39,495 nt of DNA from a virus. Under the pieces are notes generated by a model. It ran no database searches and had not been told where the DNA came from. It worked only from the letters and a program-made list of their open reading frames with translations. A program made the translations under genes and the position numbers. Positions 14,306 to 20,701 of this stretch are shown here, in pieces (positions within the stretch are counted from its first letter, which is position 1; each line of letters starts with the position of its first letter). The stretch covers positions 1 to 39,495 of IMG/VR virus record IMGVR_UViG_3300009788_000188. One strand, given 5' to 3'.

Positions 14306-14493
14306 ATTCGACCCTCTGCTTTTTTTGCCTCGTAGATTTCCTCCCGATCAATCAGGAAGGTCTTCTCGGCATCGATGCCCAAATAGACTTGCCAATTGCG
14401 ATGCACGTCGAGCACTTCAACAGTGATCTTGTCGCCCGACTTTTCGTGCGTGATGATAATTTTCTCGCCCTTGTTTCTGGTAAGTTTTAGCAT
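14302..14493 (-). CDS. csrA: CsrA/RsmA-family RNA-binding regulator
   Basis: 63 residues, the usual CsrA length. It opens MLKLTRNKGEKIII (host CsrA: M-L-I-L-T-R-x-x-G-E) and has V-x-V-L-D-V-H-R-N-x-V-Y-L-G-I-D-A and the end I-D-R-E-E-I-Y-E-A. The Arg at position 6 and the Arg of R-E-E-I correspond to the two RNA-contacting arginines. CsrA dimers bind GGA in hairpin loops near ribosome sites and repress or stabilise mRNAs. The leader has a strong hairpin with GGA in its loop (14514-14548) and a GGAG ribosome site, so auto-regulation is likely by analogy. A phage copy could reprogramme host or phage mRNA. Confidence 0.9.
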   Translation of the reverse strand: MLKLTRNKGEKIIITHEKSGDKITVEVLDVHRNWQVYLGIDAEKTFLIDREEIYEAKKAEGRI

Positions 14494-14513
14494 GAACGCT
14501 CCGTTGTGAAAGT

Positions 14514-14524
14514 TGTCCAGGCGT
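14514..14524 (+). repeat. Dispersed motif TGTCCNGGCGT, copy 5 (N=A)
   Basis: Exact match in non-coding DNA, so amino-acid coding cannot explain it. Confidence 0.85.
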
Positions 14525-14537
14525 CAGGATTTCCCCG

Positions 14538-14548
14538 ACGCCCGGACA
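14538..14548 (-). repeat. Dispersed motif TGTCCNGGCGT, the only inverted copy (N=G)
   Basis: Exact match on the minus strand, 13 bases from copy 5 and forming a palindrome with it. All the other copies are on the + strand. Confidence 0.8.
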
Positions 14549-14555
14549 CCCCTTG

Positions 14556-15722
14556 CTATGCCGCTATGGCAACGGGTACGGCTTCTACCATCCGTTTCCA
14601 ATTGGCATTGGTGATGTCGATCAGCTTGGAGCCGATCACTTCAAGGTCTGCTGCCCTGTCGTAATCAACCACCTCACTGTTAGCGACTTTCGTAACCGCG
14701 TTGACCACTCCCCACCTCGAATAGTCCCGGTCCTCGATCAAGTTCTTGAGCACTTCGTCTGACTCGGTTTGATTCAAGCCATGATCCTTCGCCAATAATT
14801 CGATTGCCGGAATCGGATATTTGATTCCGTCACCTTCCCGCAAACTTCTGAGTTTGTCGCCCATCTGGTTGACGAACTCCGGTGTTGCAATCGCGTGCAT
14901 GACATCATGCACTTGGCTGAGAATCGTTTCGTCCTCATGTTTCTTGCTCTTGTCCGACAGCACCTCGAAATCAACGCCCTCGATCAATGCACCGCCGAGG
15001 TGAACACGCTTGTATTCGAAGGCGTCTGTCTTCCCGAACACGCAACCGTTGTAGCAAAAACTCCGATAGAAAAACGCTGCTATCGACACCGAGCCAGAAC
15101 CAATCTCCGAATTGCGGAGACAGAAACCCGGCTGAACAATGTCCGGTGTTCCATCGCGAGTCTTGCCAATTTCCTGTTTCATATCCTCGCCGGTCAAAAG
15201 CACTTTGACGTAAAGGTTACGGTCGGTCACTTGGGAACTGAGCAAAATTGTTTCCAGATCGCCTTTCACGATAGCGGGCAACGCGGCTCCGAGCACTTGG
15301 TCATTATCTATCCTCTTGTAGCGGTTCGACAAGAATGCTCTCAGCTTATTGTCCATCGTTCGCAATAGGCGCGTTCCCGGCTCACGTTCGAATAACTTGT
15401 TGACCGAATCCAAAACGATATCGGTATGGTCTTCAAGCATCCGAGCGTAAAACTTCCACGGTATCTGCAACCGACCAGCAATCTGTCGATGTGCGTGTTC
15501 CGTTATCTCAAGCCGTTCGAGACATGGAAGCCCAACAGCCGGGTAATTTTCGGCAACTTCCGATTCCTGCCCCTTCTGCAAAACGACAGCTACGTTACTT
15601 GGGAATCCGGGCATCGGCACCATTCGAACATCGTTCTGTGTCGATGCGACGTAATCCTTTTTCGCGCGTGACTGACGTTGCACTTCCGTAAGCAGCTCTT
15701 CGATTGTCATTCCTCGTTTCAT
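14556..15722 (-). CDS. DUF932 (phage/plasmid-like TIGR03299) protein
   Basis: About 388 residues from the ATG at 15722 (AGGAG nine bases upstream); in-frame starts further upstream lack a ribosome site. It fits the DUF932 family: L-x-I-T-E-H-A-H-R-Q-I-A-G-R-L, LRTMDNKLRAFLSNRYKRID, then VKVLLTGEDM and QPGFCLRNSEIGSGSVSIAAFF. DUF932 proteins are common near phage recombination genes; their biochemical role is not established. The leader contains a small hairpin at 15763-15782. Confidence 0.8.
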   Translation of the reverse strand: MKRGMTIEELLTEVQRQSRAKKDYVASTQNDVRMVPMPGFPSNVAVVLQKGQESEVAENYPAVGLPCLERLEITEHAHRQIAGRLQIPWKFYARMLEDHTDIVLDSVNKLFEREPGTRLLRTMDNKLRAFLSNRYKRIDNDQVLGAALPAIVKGDLETILLSSQVTDRNLYVKVLLTGEDMKQEIGKTRDGTPDIVQPGFCLRNSEIGSGSVSIAAFFYRSFCYNGCVFGKTDAFEYKRVHLGGALIEGVDFEVLSDKSKKHEDETILSQVHDVMHAIATPEFVNQMGDKLRSLREGDGIKYPIPAIELLAKDHGLNQTESDEVLKNLIEDRDYSRWGVVNAVTKVANSEVVDYDRAADLEVIGSKLIDITNANWKRMVEAVPVAIAA

Positions 15723-15762
15723 TTTTTCTACTCCTATTTTCGGCATCCCAATTGACACCAGA

Positions 15763-15782
15763 GAGCACCCCACGGGATGCTC
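15763..15782 (-). promoter_or_regulatory. Leader hairpin upstream of the DUF932 gene
   Basis: As minus-strand RNA, GAGCAUCCC pairs with GGGUGCUC (one G-U pair or bulge) around a GUG loop, in the 75-bp gap before the start at 15722. There is no U tract. It could be a terminator remnant or a protein-binding site. Confidence 0.5.
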
Positions 15783-15797
15783 AAGCTATCAACTGTA

Positions 15798-16040
15798 TTA
15801 GCCACGAATCGAATCGACAACAGTCTGAGTCCTACAGTGAAAAATCGTTGCGACATAGCGAGTGTAAACATTCAATTCGATTTCCGAATCAAAAGCAGAA
15901 CGACTAACATCGCAATTCGAATCCTCTCGGTCGCCACTCAAAAGCATTGGAGCTGACTGCAACATCGGCAATTCGTTGAATCGCACCATCCGTACAAAGC
16001 AGCCATAGTCCGGTGCGGGTTTCCAATTATTAAATTTCAT
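15798..16040 (-). CDS. Hypothetical small protein
   Basis: 80 residues; ATG at 16040 overlaps the upstream stop (ATGA). Begins MKFNNWKPAPDYGCFVRMVR; two Cys in the second half. No family or membrane segment recognised. Confidence 0.55.
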   Translation of the reverse strand: MKFNNWKPAPDYGCFVRMVRFNELPMLQSAPMLLSGDREDSNCDVSRSAFDSEIELNVYTRYVATIFHCRTQTVVDSIRG

Positions 16041-16534
16041 GAGGTCACCCGATCATCATTTTTCGGGAAAGGCTTGCCGAGAAAACCGGCAACGAAACAA
16101 ACTGAGGCAGAAATACTCGGCTCGAATTTATTTTCGACAACCGCCTGTCGGTAAGCAGGATAAGCAGCATCACGGTCGAGCGTTTCCATTTCCTCGCTGG
16201 CGGCGTGTCCAGCGTTGAAAGCCCAGTGGTTGTGACTCAGGTTCTTTTTGTGATCCGCTTTGATTTTCATGGCGGTATCGACTTCATCCTTCGCCATGTG
16301 TATCGAGCACCAGAGGTCGGTAACTTCGTCCTTGAAATCAGGGTGACTGCATTTTTCGATTCCCTTATCGATACATTCGAGCAGATAGGTGAGGTCGAAA
16401 AAATCAAGGTTATCGATCTGAGCAGCAGGATGGTCGCCGCTTCCGAAAACATTGATGGCGGTTGCGATTAGCTCTTTGTCGTGAGCAGTGAGGTCTAGAA
16501 CGATCAGGTGTGACAATTTGATTTCGTGTGACAT
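16037..16534 (-). CDS. Hypothetical protein
   Basis: 165 residues; ATG at 16534 after CACGGAGTAAAG. Mostly helical and acidic, with several His and Cys (ECIDKGIEKCSHPDF, HKKNLSHNHW). The final ~35 residues (ASVCFVAGFLG) are mildly hydrophobic. It is the first larger gene of the early block after the spanins. Not recognised. Confidence 0.65.
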   Translation of the reverse strand: MSHEIKLSHLIVLDLTAHDKELIATAINVFGSGDHPAAQIDNLDFFDLTYLLECIDKGIEKCSHPDFKDEVTDLWCSIHMAKDEVDTAMKIKADHKKNLSHNHWAFNAGHAASEEMETLDRDAAYPAYRQAVVENKFEPSISASVCFVAGFLGKPFPKNDDRVTS

Positions 16535-16549
16535 TTTCTTTACTCCGTG

Positions 16550-16648
16550 TTAGGCAATCAGAAAAACGATTGCGTTGAACTGGTTCGAATGAGCCAGATA
16601 AAAATTGATTAGTTGGACCAGAGAGAGGGGGTTTGCTGCCTTGCTCAT
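16550..16648 (-). CDS. Possible 32-residue microprotein
   Basis: ATG at 16648 preceded by AACACGGAGTACGGCAAA; the same AACACGGAGTA string precedes the next gene at 16534. It encodes MSKAANPLSLVQLINFYLAH and 12 more residues, with a hydrophobic end (AIVFLIA). Too short to classify; the repeated ribosome site is the main support. Confidence 0.45.
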   Translation of the reverse strand: MSKAANPLSLVQLINFYLAHSNQFNAIVFLIA

Positions 16649-16788
16649 TTTGCCGTACTCCGTGTTTGCTGGTTTTTGGGCTCAGCTCAAATATTACTCC
16701 GCTGACCATAGAACACCAGCAACTGTCCACTTTTCCGACCGTTTTTTTGGACGCCGCAGAGCCGTTAGCAGACCACGATCACAGCGGC
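16649..16788 (-). other. Intergenic region between lysis and early blocks
   Basis: About 140 bp without a gene between the outer-spanin stop and the microprotein. On the minus strand there is an A run and TAATAT about 40 bases before the microprotein start, but no well-spaced -35 element. A promoter here would separate the late (lysis) and early blocks; I see no clear terminator. Confidence 0.35.
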
Positions 16789-17100
16789 CTATTCGATGGG
16801 GTGGACGACCTGTGCATCATACCAGAGCCAAAATGCGGAGATTCGCGCGTTACATTTGTCGAGCGTTTGCAGCAGCATAAGATACGCGCCGGGAAGGTCT
16901 AGCCACTGTGAATCAAACGCAGGTAATTTGACACGATCACAAGCGGGTAATTTCTCTTTCGGGATTTCAATCGGCGTCGGTTGCGGTACTCGGATTATTT
17001 CGAGTTCGGTTATAGGTGGTAACCGCGTCGCGCATCCCGACAAGTTGAGCAGGAGCGACAGGCTCACTAGCACAAAAAAAGTCTTCATCGTCGATTTCAT
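16789..17100 (-). CDS. Outer-membrane spanin lipoprotein (Rz1-like)
   Basis: 103 residues from the ATG at 17100 (GGAGGTCG upstream); a second ATG at 17088 is possible. A signal sequence MKSTMKTFFVLVSLSLLLN leads into the lipobox L-S-G-C, then a Pro-rich segment (RVPQPTPIEIPKEKLP) typical of o-spanins, and a C-terminal helical part longer than in lambda Rz1. The first half overlaps the inner spanin in another frame. The pair fuses inner and outer membranes at lysis, which implies a Gram-negative host. Confidence 0.85.
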   Translation of the reverse strand: MKSTMKTFFVLVSLSLLLNLSGCATRLPPITELEIIRVPQPTPIEIPKEKLPACDRVKLPAFDSQWLDLPGAYLMLLQTLDKCNARISAFWLWYDAQVVHPIE

Positions 17101-17446
17101 TTGTCGCGACCTCCAATGCGGCCAGTTGTTTCTCGTGTTCGATTTCCTTTGAGCGAAGCGCGGCAGCATTTCTTTTATTGGCAATCCGTGTTTGATCTTT
17201 TCTGAATTGCTCGGACGCGGAAAGATCTGCTCGGATCCGTTCGAGTTCAGCGGTAACGATAAGGTTGTGATCGTTGGCATCCCGTAGCGCCTGATTTTCA
17301 CACTCAAGCACGGCAGTCGCATTTTTCTTCCAAGCCGACTTGAGTAAATACCCGGTGAGCGCATTCGAAACGAACAAGCCAAGAATAACGTAAACCAGAA
17401 CAGGCCCGGACAATCGACCGACCAAACCGGCGAGCATTCCAATCAT
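16967..17446 (-). CDS. Inner-membrane spanin (Rz-like)
   Basis: 159 residues; ATG at 17446 overlaps the upstream stop (ATGA). One N-terminal transmembrane segment (residues ~12-35, GPVLVYVILGLFVSNALTGYLL), then a long charged coiled coil (~45-120) in the periplasm: the i-spanin layout. Its 3' third overlaps the o-spanin gene in another frame, as in many Rz/Rz1 pairs. Confidence 0.85.
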   Translation of the reverse strand: MIGMLAGLVGRLSGPVLVYVILGLFVSNALTGYLLKSAWKKNATAVLECENQALRDANDHNLIVTAELERIRADLSASEQFRKDQTRIANKRNAAALRSKEIEHEKQLAALEVATNEIDDEDFFCASEPVAPAQLVGMRDAVTTYNRTRNNPSTATDAD

Positions 17447-17850
17447 GCGTGAGCAACGCCGCTTTGCAATATTCCAAGTTTCAGAATGTTTGCGGTCGTG
17501 GCGACTCCGAGCACGGTAACAAAATCACCGACACCAGCATCGGCTTCTGGCGCAATTCCACCGGGACTAACGCCGACAATATAGGTTTGGCCGATTGCGA
17601 GAATCGCGCCCATGTCGATTGTGCCGGTGATCCCATATTCAACAGGCTGGTCTAGGGCAGCATCGTTCAAGGCGACACCAATAGCAGCGGCATCTGCGGC
17701 AGTAAGGTCGTGTTCAGCCAATTCGATTTGGCCATCCGTCGCTTTGAAAACAGAATCGCCAGCGGTAATCCCCTCACCCGCGATTCCGCGTTTGGTAACT
17801 AAATCCGATCCCGGTTTTACGTTCGCGGCAACAACAACTAGGTCAACCAT
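17443..17850 (-). CDS. Small beta-rich protein, possible capsid decoration (DUF2190-like)
   Basis: 135 residues rich in Val, Ala, Gly and Asp. The pattern 'TKRGIAGEGITAGDSVFKATDGQIELAEHD ... GVALNDAALDQPVEYGITGTIDMGAILAIGQTYIVG' resembles DUF2190-type capsid cement proteins. Its position between endolysin and spanins is unusual for a head protein. No signal peptide. Confidence 0.5.
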   Translation of the reverse strand: MVDLVVVAANVKPGSDLVTKRGIAGEGITAGDSVFKATDGQIELAEHDLTAADAAAIGVALNDAALDQPVEYGITGTIDMGAILAIGQTYIVGVSPGGIAPEADAGVGDFVTVLGVATTANILKLGILQSGVAHA

Positions 17851-17873
17851 TTTCCTGCCCTCGTGATTTCAAT

Positions 17874-18323
17874 TCAGAGCAATCGCCTGATGCTCAAAAT
17901 TCTCGATATATCATAGCTCGATATCCTAACACTGTTCGATTGGTTCCCGCCAAGCAACTGTACGAAGTTCCCTGCCTGTCCTGCGTAGAATCCCACGTGT
18001 CCAGGCGCACTTGTATTCTCGATTCCCGGCTGGTCGCCTGATCCGCGCTTTAGCACCACGATATCGAACCCGGCCTTCGCACTCGGTAATCCGATTTCCT
18101 TTCCGACCGTCAGCCATGATCGAGCGAGCAGGCTTTTCGACCGGGGCAATCGCAGCAACTTGCAAATGTAATTGACGAAGGCAGAACACCACGGCACCTC
18201 GTCATTCTCGGGCCACTTATTATCGAGTTTCAGCATCGCAAGGATTTGCGGATTGTCCATCGCACCGCCGACTTCCTCCGTACCGACGAACACCTGCGCA
18301 ATATCAAAGGCCGTGACATTCAT
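17874..18323 (-). CDS. Endolysin, TIGR02594/CHAP-like cysteine peptidase or amidase
   Basis: 149 residues; the ATG overlaps the upstream stop (TAATG). Matches the TIGR02594 pattern: G-T-E-E-V-G-G near the start, D-E-V-P-W-C-S-A-F-V-N with the nucleophile Cys at ~46, and G-H-V-G-F-Y-A-G with the His at ~109, then L-G-G-N-Q. Such proteins cut peptidoglycan peptide bonds. No signal peptide, so release depends on a holin. It follows a membrane protein and precedes the spanins. A dispersed-motif copy lies within it (S-A-P-G-H). Confidence 0.85.
   Translation of the reverse strand: MNVTAFDIAQVFVGTEEVGGAMDNPQILAMLKLDNKWPENDEVPWCSAFVNYICKLLRLPRSKSLLARSWLTVGKEIGLPSAKAGFDIVVLKRGSGDQPGIENTSAPGHVGFYAGQAGNFVQLLGGNQSNSVRISSYDISRILSIRRLL
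17998..18008 (+). repeat. Dispersed motif, copy 6 (one mismatch: TGTCCAGGCGC)
   Basis: 10 of 11 positions match, with C for the last T. Read in the endolysin gene as A-P-G-H (phase GCG|CCT|GGA|CA), just before the catalytic His. Confidence 0.75.
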
Positions 18324-18691
18324 TAGATTTCATTCTCCACCCGGCAACCATCGGTTCGGTGACAGGCAATTTTTGTGTCGAGTTCCGTGATATCTGACTC
18401 GATTTCGTCAACGTCTTCCGCAGCATCTTCGTCGTCCGGGTTTCTGCGAACATCGCGCTTCGCCTCTCGTAACTCACTCTGTAATGCAGACTTCCTGATG
18501 TTCAATATTTGCACCGCAGTGCTACTCTGATACGAATCAATTTTTTGTTCAATCCGATTCAAGTCAGCCGCAAACAACGGGCGACCGATTCCGGATGCAG
18601 CCCAAAGGCCGACGATGATTGTGAGCAGCGTACCGATACTCATTCCGACAACCGTGTTCTTGGTAATCTCGTGTCCCGCAATTTTGGCCAT
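18323..18691 (-). CDS. Membrane protein with coiled coil, possible holin or lysis accessory
   Basis: About 122 residues from the ATG at 18691. One transmembrane segment (residues ~13-35, VVGMSIGTLLTIIVGLWAASGI) is followed by a long charged helix (SELREAKRDVRRNPDDEDAAEDV) and two Cys near the C-terminus. It is immediately before the endolysin (TAATG), the usual place for a holin, but one segment plus a long soluble domain is atypical. It could also be an antiholin or a second spanin-like protein. Confidence 0.6.
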   Translation of the reverse strand: MAKIAGHEITKNTVVGMSIGTLLTIIVGLWAASGIGRPLFAADLNRIEQKIDSYQSSTAVQILNIRKSALQSELREAKRDVRRNPDDEDAAEDVDEIESDITELDTKIACHRTDGCRVENEI

Positions 18692-18703
18692 GATTAGTCT
18701 CAA

Positions 18704-18784
18704 TTCGCATTTGCGATTATGCCACCGGTCAATTCGTTTTGCACTCTGGAACGGTTACAGGCGTCGTACCATGATTTTCGAACC
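18704..18784 (-). other. Short intergenic region upstream of the lysis genes
   Basis: About 80 bp. On the minus strand there are TTGACC and CATAAT elements, but their spacing does not fit a standard promoter. A short inverted repeat TCGCA-TT-TGCGA is also present. A lysis-gene promoter here is only a possibility. Confidence 0.3.
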
Positions 18785-20701
18785 CTAAACATCAACCAGT
18801 ATGAAAACGGCGCACTCCAGAGCACTGCAGTCGTAAGTAGCACCGACATCAGTGCCGTCGTTTAGGGCTGCACCGCGCAAGATTCGCTCATTGGTATCAA
18901 AGTCGGTCGGCCCCAAGTTGAAGAATTTGCTGCTAGTGTCAGGGTTGACATAAGTCGCCCGGTTCAACATCTGATACTTCTTACCGGATGGGGCTGCTGG
19001 CATGGTGAACCGATCCTTCGATACGTCGATCGGCTGACCACTTGGCAAGTATGAAGGAATCCAAGCATTAGCGGGCGTTGTCATCTTCCTCAGATTGATG
19101 ATGATGCCGATGTTGCCAAACTTGAAAAAATATCCGTGCGTGCCGAAGTCGGGAGCACGCCACGTAAACACTCCCGGACTCGTCGGCGTCGGGTCAATTG
19201 GATCATAGGTGCCGAAGTTCCTAGTAGTGATCGGATTGCCAGCGGAAATAATCTGTTCATCAATCATCACCGGCTCGTCGTGGCCGGAATCCATTTCAAC
19301 CTGCGGCATGACGTTGGTCATGCACCACGACAGACAACACCAAAAGAGGTCATATGCATGATCGAGTTCAGCCAGACCATCGTACTTCGCGGCGGTATTG
19401 TTGGACCCAGCCGGTTCCCGCGTCTGCGCATTCATCCAAACGCACGGATAACCACTTGCCGATTGTACGTTGGCCAGTAGAGATAACTTGTCGTACTCAA
19501 TGTTGCGCATAGCACGATCGGGGTCCCACGCACTACCACCCTCTGACCCGCCAGGCGGGTCTTGAAACGTCGTGTGATACTCGGTGTCATTAGTCTGGAA
19601 AAAGCCGAGCCGCTCACCACACCGTTCGAAATGTCCAAAACCAAAGAAACCAACATATTCAGACGGGTGGGCTGGGGCTGTGCCGGCCTCTTTGCGCATT
19701 CTCGAATAACCGTTGAAGACAGGATCAACAACGGCACCCTTGGTCAGCGCTGTCGTTTTTACGCGGTCAAAGAAATTTTTAATGCCAATGCGCATTTGCG
19801 CTTTTGTAATCTCGCCCGGGCCGTTGTTGCCACCACCAAACTTCCTGAACAGATAAAACTCATCGCCACTACCGACACTTATTTGTTCAAGTGAGATTGC
19901 CAAACGTATTCTGTCGGTATCACCATCAATAACCTTATGTCCGGTTATCTTTGCGTAGTCTCCGGCTGTGTGAGTCGACTCCACCGCCACAATATTGGTT
20001 TCGTTTGTCAACGACGTATAACCCGCGCCATCTGGGCCACCACTCAGACCGACGCCGCTCCATGTTGGAATATCAATCTCTGTTGATGATTCTTGGCGCT
20101 GAATCGAACCACTGTGCTCCACATCACGTTGGCGATTCTCACCTTCTGTGATGTTGTCGTGCATAATGTTGAATGTGTGGGGGCCAAGCACAGGATTAGT
20201 GCCATCAAAATCGGTATACTCATCGATCTGGCCGTCGACGATTCGCTGCATAACTGTGTCATTACAAGCCCAATTAAGCGCTAGCCCTGTAGCTTGTTCA
20301 TGGTGGAATGACAAGAATGGTCCGGCACCAGTGTCACGCAGCAAATACTCGTCGTAATCTGACGAGTTAGCCCATAACTGAGTTGTCAACCACTTCTTTG
20401 CCAGCCCACCATCGGCGTCAAAATCGAACTTAATCAAATTCATGTCGATGTGAATATTGATAATAATGCCCGGATTGGCTGCAACTAATGTGTCAAATCT
20501 TACTTTGGTCGCTGCGCGGTCCGATGTCGAGCCAAAGAATAGACCTTGATGCACAAAGCAATTATTGGCTTCGATGATGCCCTTGGCAGGGTGGCTGTCC
20601 AAGCGGTCATTGACATCAGCAATCGCAAATGCACAGCTAACAAACGGCCAATTGTCCATTAGTGGTAGCAGAAGGTGGGCATTCGCCCTACCGACTAACA
20701 C
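18785..20701 (-). CDS. Large tail appendage, possible glycoside-hydrolase-like tailspike
   Basis: 638 residues from a GTG at 20701 touching the upstream stop. The body (~1-480) is Trp/Tyr/Asp/His-rich with alternating strand and helix segments, as in (beta/alpha)8 glycosidase folds. The C-terminal part (~490-638: 'HGYFFKFGNIGIIINLRK', 'YQMLNRATYVNPDTSSKF', 'AALNDGTDVG') resembles the beta domain of glycosyl-hydrolase-like proteins. It follows the tail-tip protein, where receptor-binding spikes usually lie. Surface polysaccharide binding or cleavage is inferred; catalytic residues cannot be named with confidence. Confidence 0.6.
   Translation of the reverse strand: MLVGRANAHLLLPLMDNWPFVSCAFAIADVNDRLDSHPAKGIIEANNCFVHQGLFFGSTSDRAATKVRFDTLVAANPGIIINIHIDMNLIKFDFDADGGLAKKWLTTQLWANSSDYDEYLLRDTGAGPFLSFHHEQATGLALNWACNDTVMQRIVDGQIDEYTDFDGTNPVLGPHTFNIMHDNITEGENRQRDVEHSGSIQRQESSTEIDIPTWSGVGLSGGPDGAGYTSLTNETNIVAVESTHTAGDYAKITGHKVIDGDTDRIRLAISLEQISVGSGDEFYLFRKFGGGNNGPGEITKAQMRIGIKNFFDRVKTTALTKGAVVDPVFNGYSRMRKEAGTAPAHPSEYVGFFGFGHFERCGERLGFFQTNDTEYHTTFQDPPGGSEGGSAWDPDRAMRNIEYDKLSLLANVQSASGYPCVWMNAQTREPAGSNNTAAKYDGLAELDHAYDLFWCCLSWCMTNVMPQVEMDSGHDEPVMIDEQIISAGNPITTRNFGTYDPIDPTPTSPGVFTWRAPDFGTHGYFFKFGNIGIIINLRKMTTPANAWIPSYLPSGQPIDVSKDRFTMPAAPSGKKYQMLNRATYVNPDTSSKFFNLGPTDFDTNERILRGAALNDGTDVGATYDCSALECAVFILVDV

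Larger units (their letters stand above)
14514..14548 (-). promoter_or_regulatory. csrA leader hairpin made of two inverted copies of the dispersed motif
   Basis: TGTCCAGGCGTC (14514-14525) and GACGCCCGGACA (14537-14548) form a 12-bp stem. As minus-strand RNA the single mismatch becomes a G-U pair, and the 11-base loop reads GGGGAAAUCCU, containing GGA. It lies in the 62-bp gap before csrA, about 20 bases upstream of the start. It may be a CsrA-binding site, or a palindromic version of the DNA motif. Confidence 0.75.
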
